A stretch of 64,000 bases of DNA, taken from positions 1,426,001 to 1,490,000 of the forward strand of contig CAVRRZ010000005.1 of the NCBI GenBank assembly GCA_963723745.1, given 5' to 3'. Within the stretch, counting starts at the first letter, position 1; each line of letters opens with the position of its first letter. The notes below the pieces were generated by a model. The model made no database searches. It was not told the origin of the DNA and worked only from the letters and a program-made list of their open reading frames with translations. The stretch is from CAVRRZ01 sp963723745 (GTDB taxonomy: Bacteria > Actinomycetota > Actinomycetes > Mycobacteriales > Geodermatophilaceae). Below, one piece after another: positions 63,239 to 64,000 of this stretch. A program made the position numbers and the translations under genes.

Positions 63239-64000
63239 GCGGCCCCGTGCTGCTGACCGGTGCGGCCGGGCGCATCGGGACGGTGCTGCGCGGTGGCCTG
63301 CCCGAGCGCGGATTCGTGCTGCGCTGCCTGGACGTGGTCCCGATCGTCGAGACCCGACCCGGCGAGGAGCACGTGGTCGCCGACGTGGCCGACCTCGCCG
63401 CCATGGTCGACGCCGCACAGGGCGCGTCCGCGATCGTGCACATGGCCGGCATCTCGGGGGAGTCGACCTGGCCGGCCATCAGCCGCGCCAACATCGAGGG
63501 CACGTACGCCACGCTCGAGGCCGCCCGCCGCGCCGGCGTGGGCCGGGTCGTGCTGGCCAGCAGCAACCACGCCACCGGCTACACGCCGCGGCCGGCGTCC
63601 GGCCTGCTCCGCGAGGGCGACGCCCCACCGCGACCCGACACCTACTACGGGGTCTCGAAGGTGACCATGGAGGCGCTGGGCTCGCTGTACGCCGACCGCT
63701 ACGGCCTCGACGTCGTCTGCCTGCGCATCGGCAGCGCGTTCGCCGAGCCGACCACCACCCGGCAGCTGTCCACCTGGCTGTCACCGGCCGACACCGTCGC
63801 GCTGGTCGACGCCGCCCTGACCGCGCCCTCCCCCGGCTTCGCCGTCGTCTGGGGCGTCTCGGCCAACACCCGCAACTGGTGGGACCTCACCTCGGCCCGG
63901 GCGCTGGGCTACGACCCGCAGGACGACGCCGAGGTCTACGCCGAGGCGCTGATCGAGGCGCTCGGCGAGCCCGACCTCACCGACCCGGTGCACGGGCGCG
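63235..64000 (+). CDS. NAD-dependent epimerase/dehydratase, uronate-dehydrogenase-like (truncated by window end)
   Basis: A Rossmann-fold sugar dehydrogenase; 255 residues are visible without a stop. The opening PVLLTGAAGRIGTVLRGGL binds NAD. The ASSNHATGYTP segment and the catalytic YYGVSK (Tyr and Lys) resemble uronate dehydrogenases, which oxidise hexuronates to lactones. Specificity is uncertain. GTG 63235 overlaps the phosphorylase stop by four bases, so the two are cotranslated. The usual family length suggests only a few residues are missing. Confidence 0.85.
   Translation, partial: MSGPVLLTGAAGRIGTVLRGGLPERGFVLRCLDVVPIVETRPGEEHVVADVADLAAMVDAAQGASAIVHMAGISGESTWPAISRANIEGTYATLEAARRAGVGRVVLASSNHATGYTPRPASGLLREGDAPPRPDTYYGVSKVTMEALGSLYADRYGLDVVCLRIGSAFAEPTTTRQLSTWLSPADTVALVDAALTAPSPGFAVVWGVSANTRNWWDLTSARALGYDPQDDAEVYAEALIEALGEPDLTDPVHGR

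Overview
The window is very G+C-rich, densely coded actinobacterial chromosome. WhiB, F420 biosynthesis (CofD/CofE), an AccE-type epsilon subunit, DUF3499, a TIGR03089-like protein and an LpdA-type quinone reductase all point to Actinomycetota; the style of the genes suggests the Geodermatophilaceae/Frankia side of the class, but that placement is inference. From memory, the order of the ordinary genes follows the Mycobacterium tuberculosis Rv3257c-Rv3308 region: phosphomannomutase, DUF3499, metallopeptidase-like, whiB2, fbiA, fbiB, manC, LCP, TIGR03089; then fadE25, purE, purK, GtrA, PH-domain, birA, accD5, accE5, maf, accA3; then lpdA, gamma-glutamylcyclotransferase, amidohydrolase, purine nucleoside phosphorylase. 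This conserved backbone makes the inserted blocks stand out.

Layout. 1-8 kb: sugar-phosphate mutase, small conserved genes, whiB with a clear terminator, the F420 pair cofD-cofE and a DNA glycosylase. 8-17 kb: envelope genes (manC, rfbB, an LCP ligase) plus a translationally coupled pair encoding a small anchored protein and a large secreted protein with five ~105-residue repeats. 17-30 kb: the most interesting accessory block. Two P-type ATPases flank a persulfide/sulfur module of a Cys-rich mini-protein, rhodanese, MBL-rhodanese fusion, rhodanese-membrane protein, TauE/SafE exporter, CsoR/CstR-family repressor and thioredoxin. Four TACCC-GGGTA-type palindromes mark its promoters. The second ATPase is a P1B-5-like pump with a C-terminal hemerythrin domain. 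A UvrA paralogue follows.

30-44 kb: fadE25-like acyl-CoA dehydrogenase, purE-purK, GtrA, an acyltransferase, sbcC-sbcD, PH-domain protein, birA, and the acyl-CoA carboxylase beta and epsilon subunits with maf. 44-47.6 kb: a visibly less G+C-rich insertion holding a secreted unknown, a sigma factor with a membrane partner, a small orphan and a secreted L,D-transpeptidase. 47.6-64 kb: carboxylase alpha subunit (accA3), a His-rich secreted metzincin, LpdA, gamma-glutamylcyclotransferase, a MetX-like hydrolase, the methylmalonyl-CoA mutase set (meaB, mutB, mutA), an M20 amidohydrolase, a GCS2-family ligase, purine nucleoside phosphorylase and a truncated uronate-dehydrogenase-like gene.

How it fits together. 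BirA, the carboxylase alpha, beta and epsilon subunits, the mutase pair and MeaB make up the propionyl-CoA to succinyl-CoA route. ManB, ManC, RfbB, LCP, GtrA, the acyltransferase and the L,D-transpeptidase serve the envelope. The 20.6-25 kb block is best read as a CstR-type reactive-sulfur response. At least ten genes have a TANNNT box 6-10 nt before the start codon and no ribosome-binding site, which predicts leaderless transcripts. No gap between genes exceeds about 300 bases, and I saw no tRNA, rRNA, CRISPR array, transposase or prophage gene.
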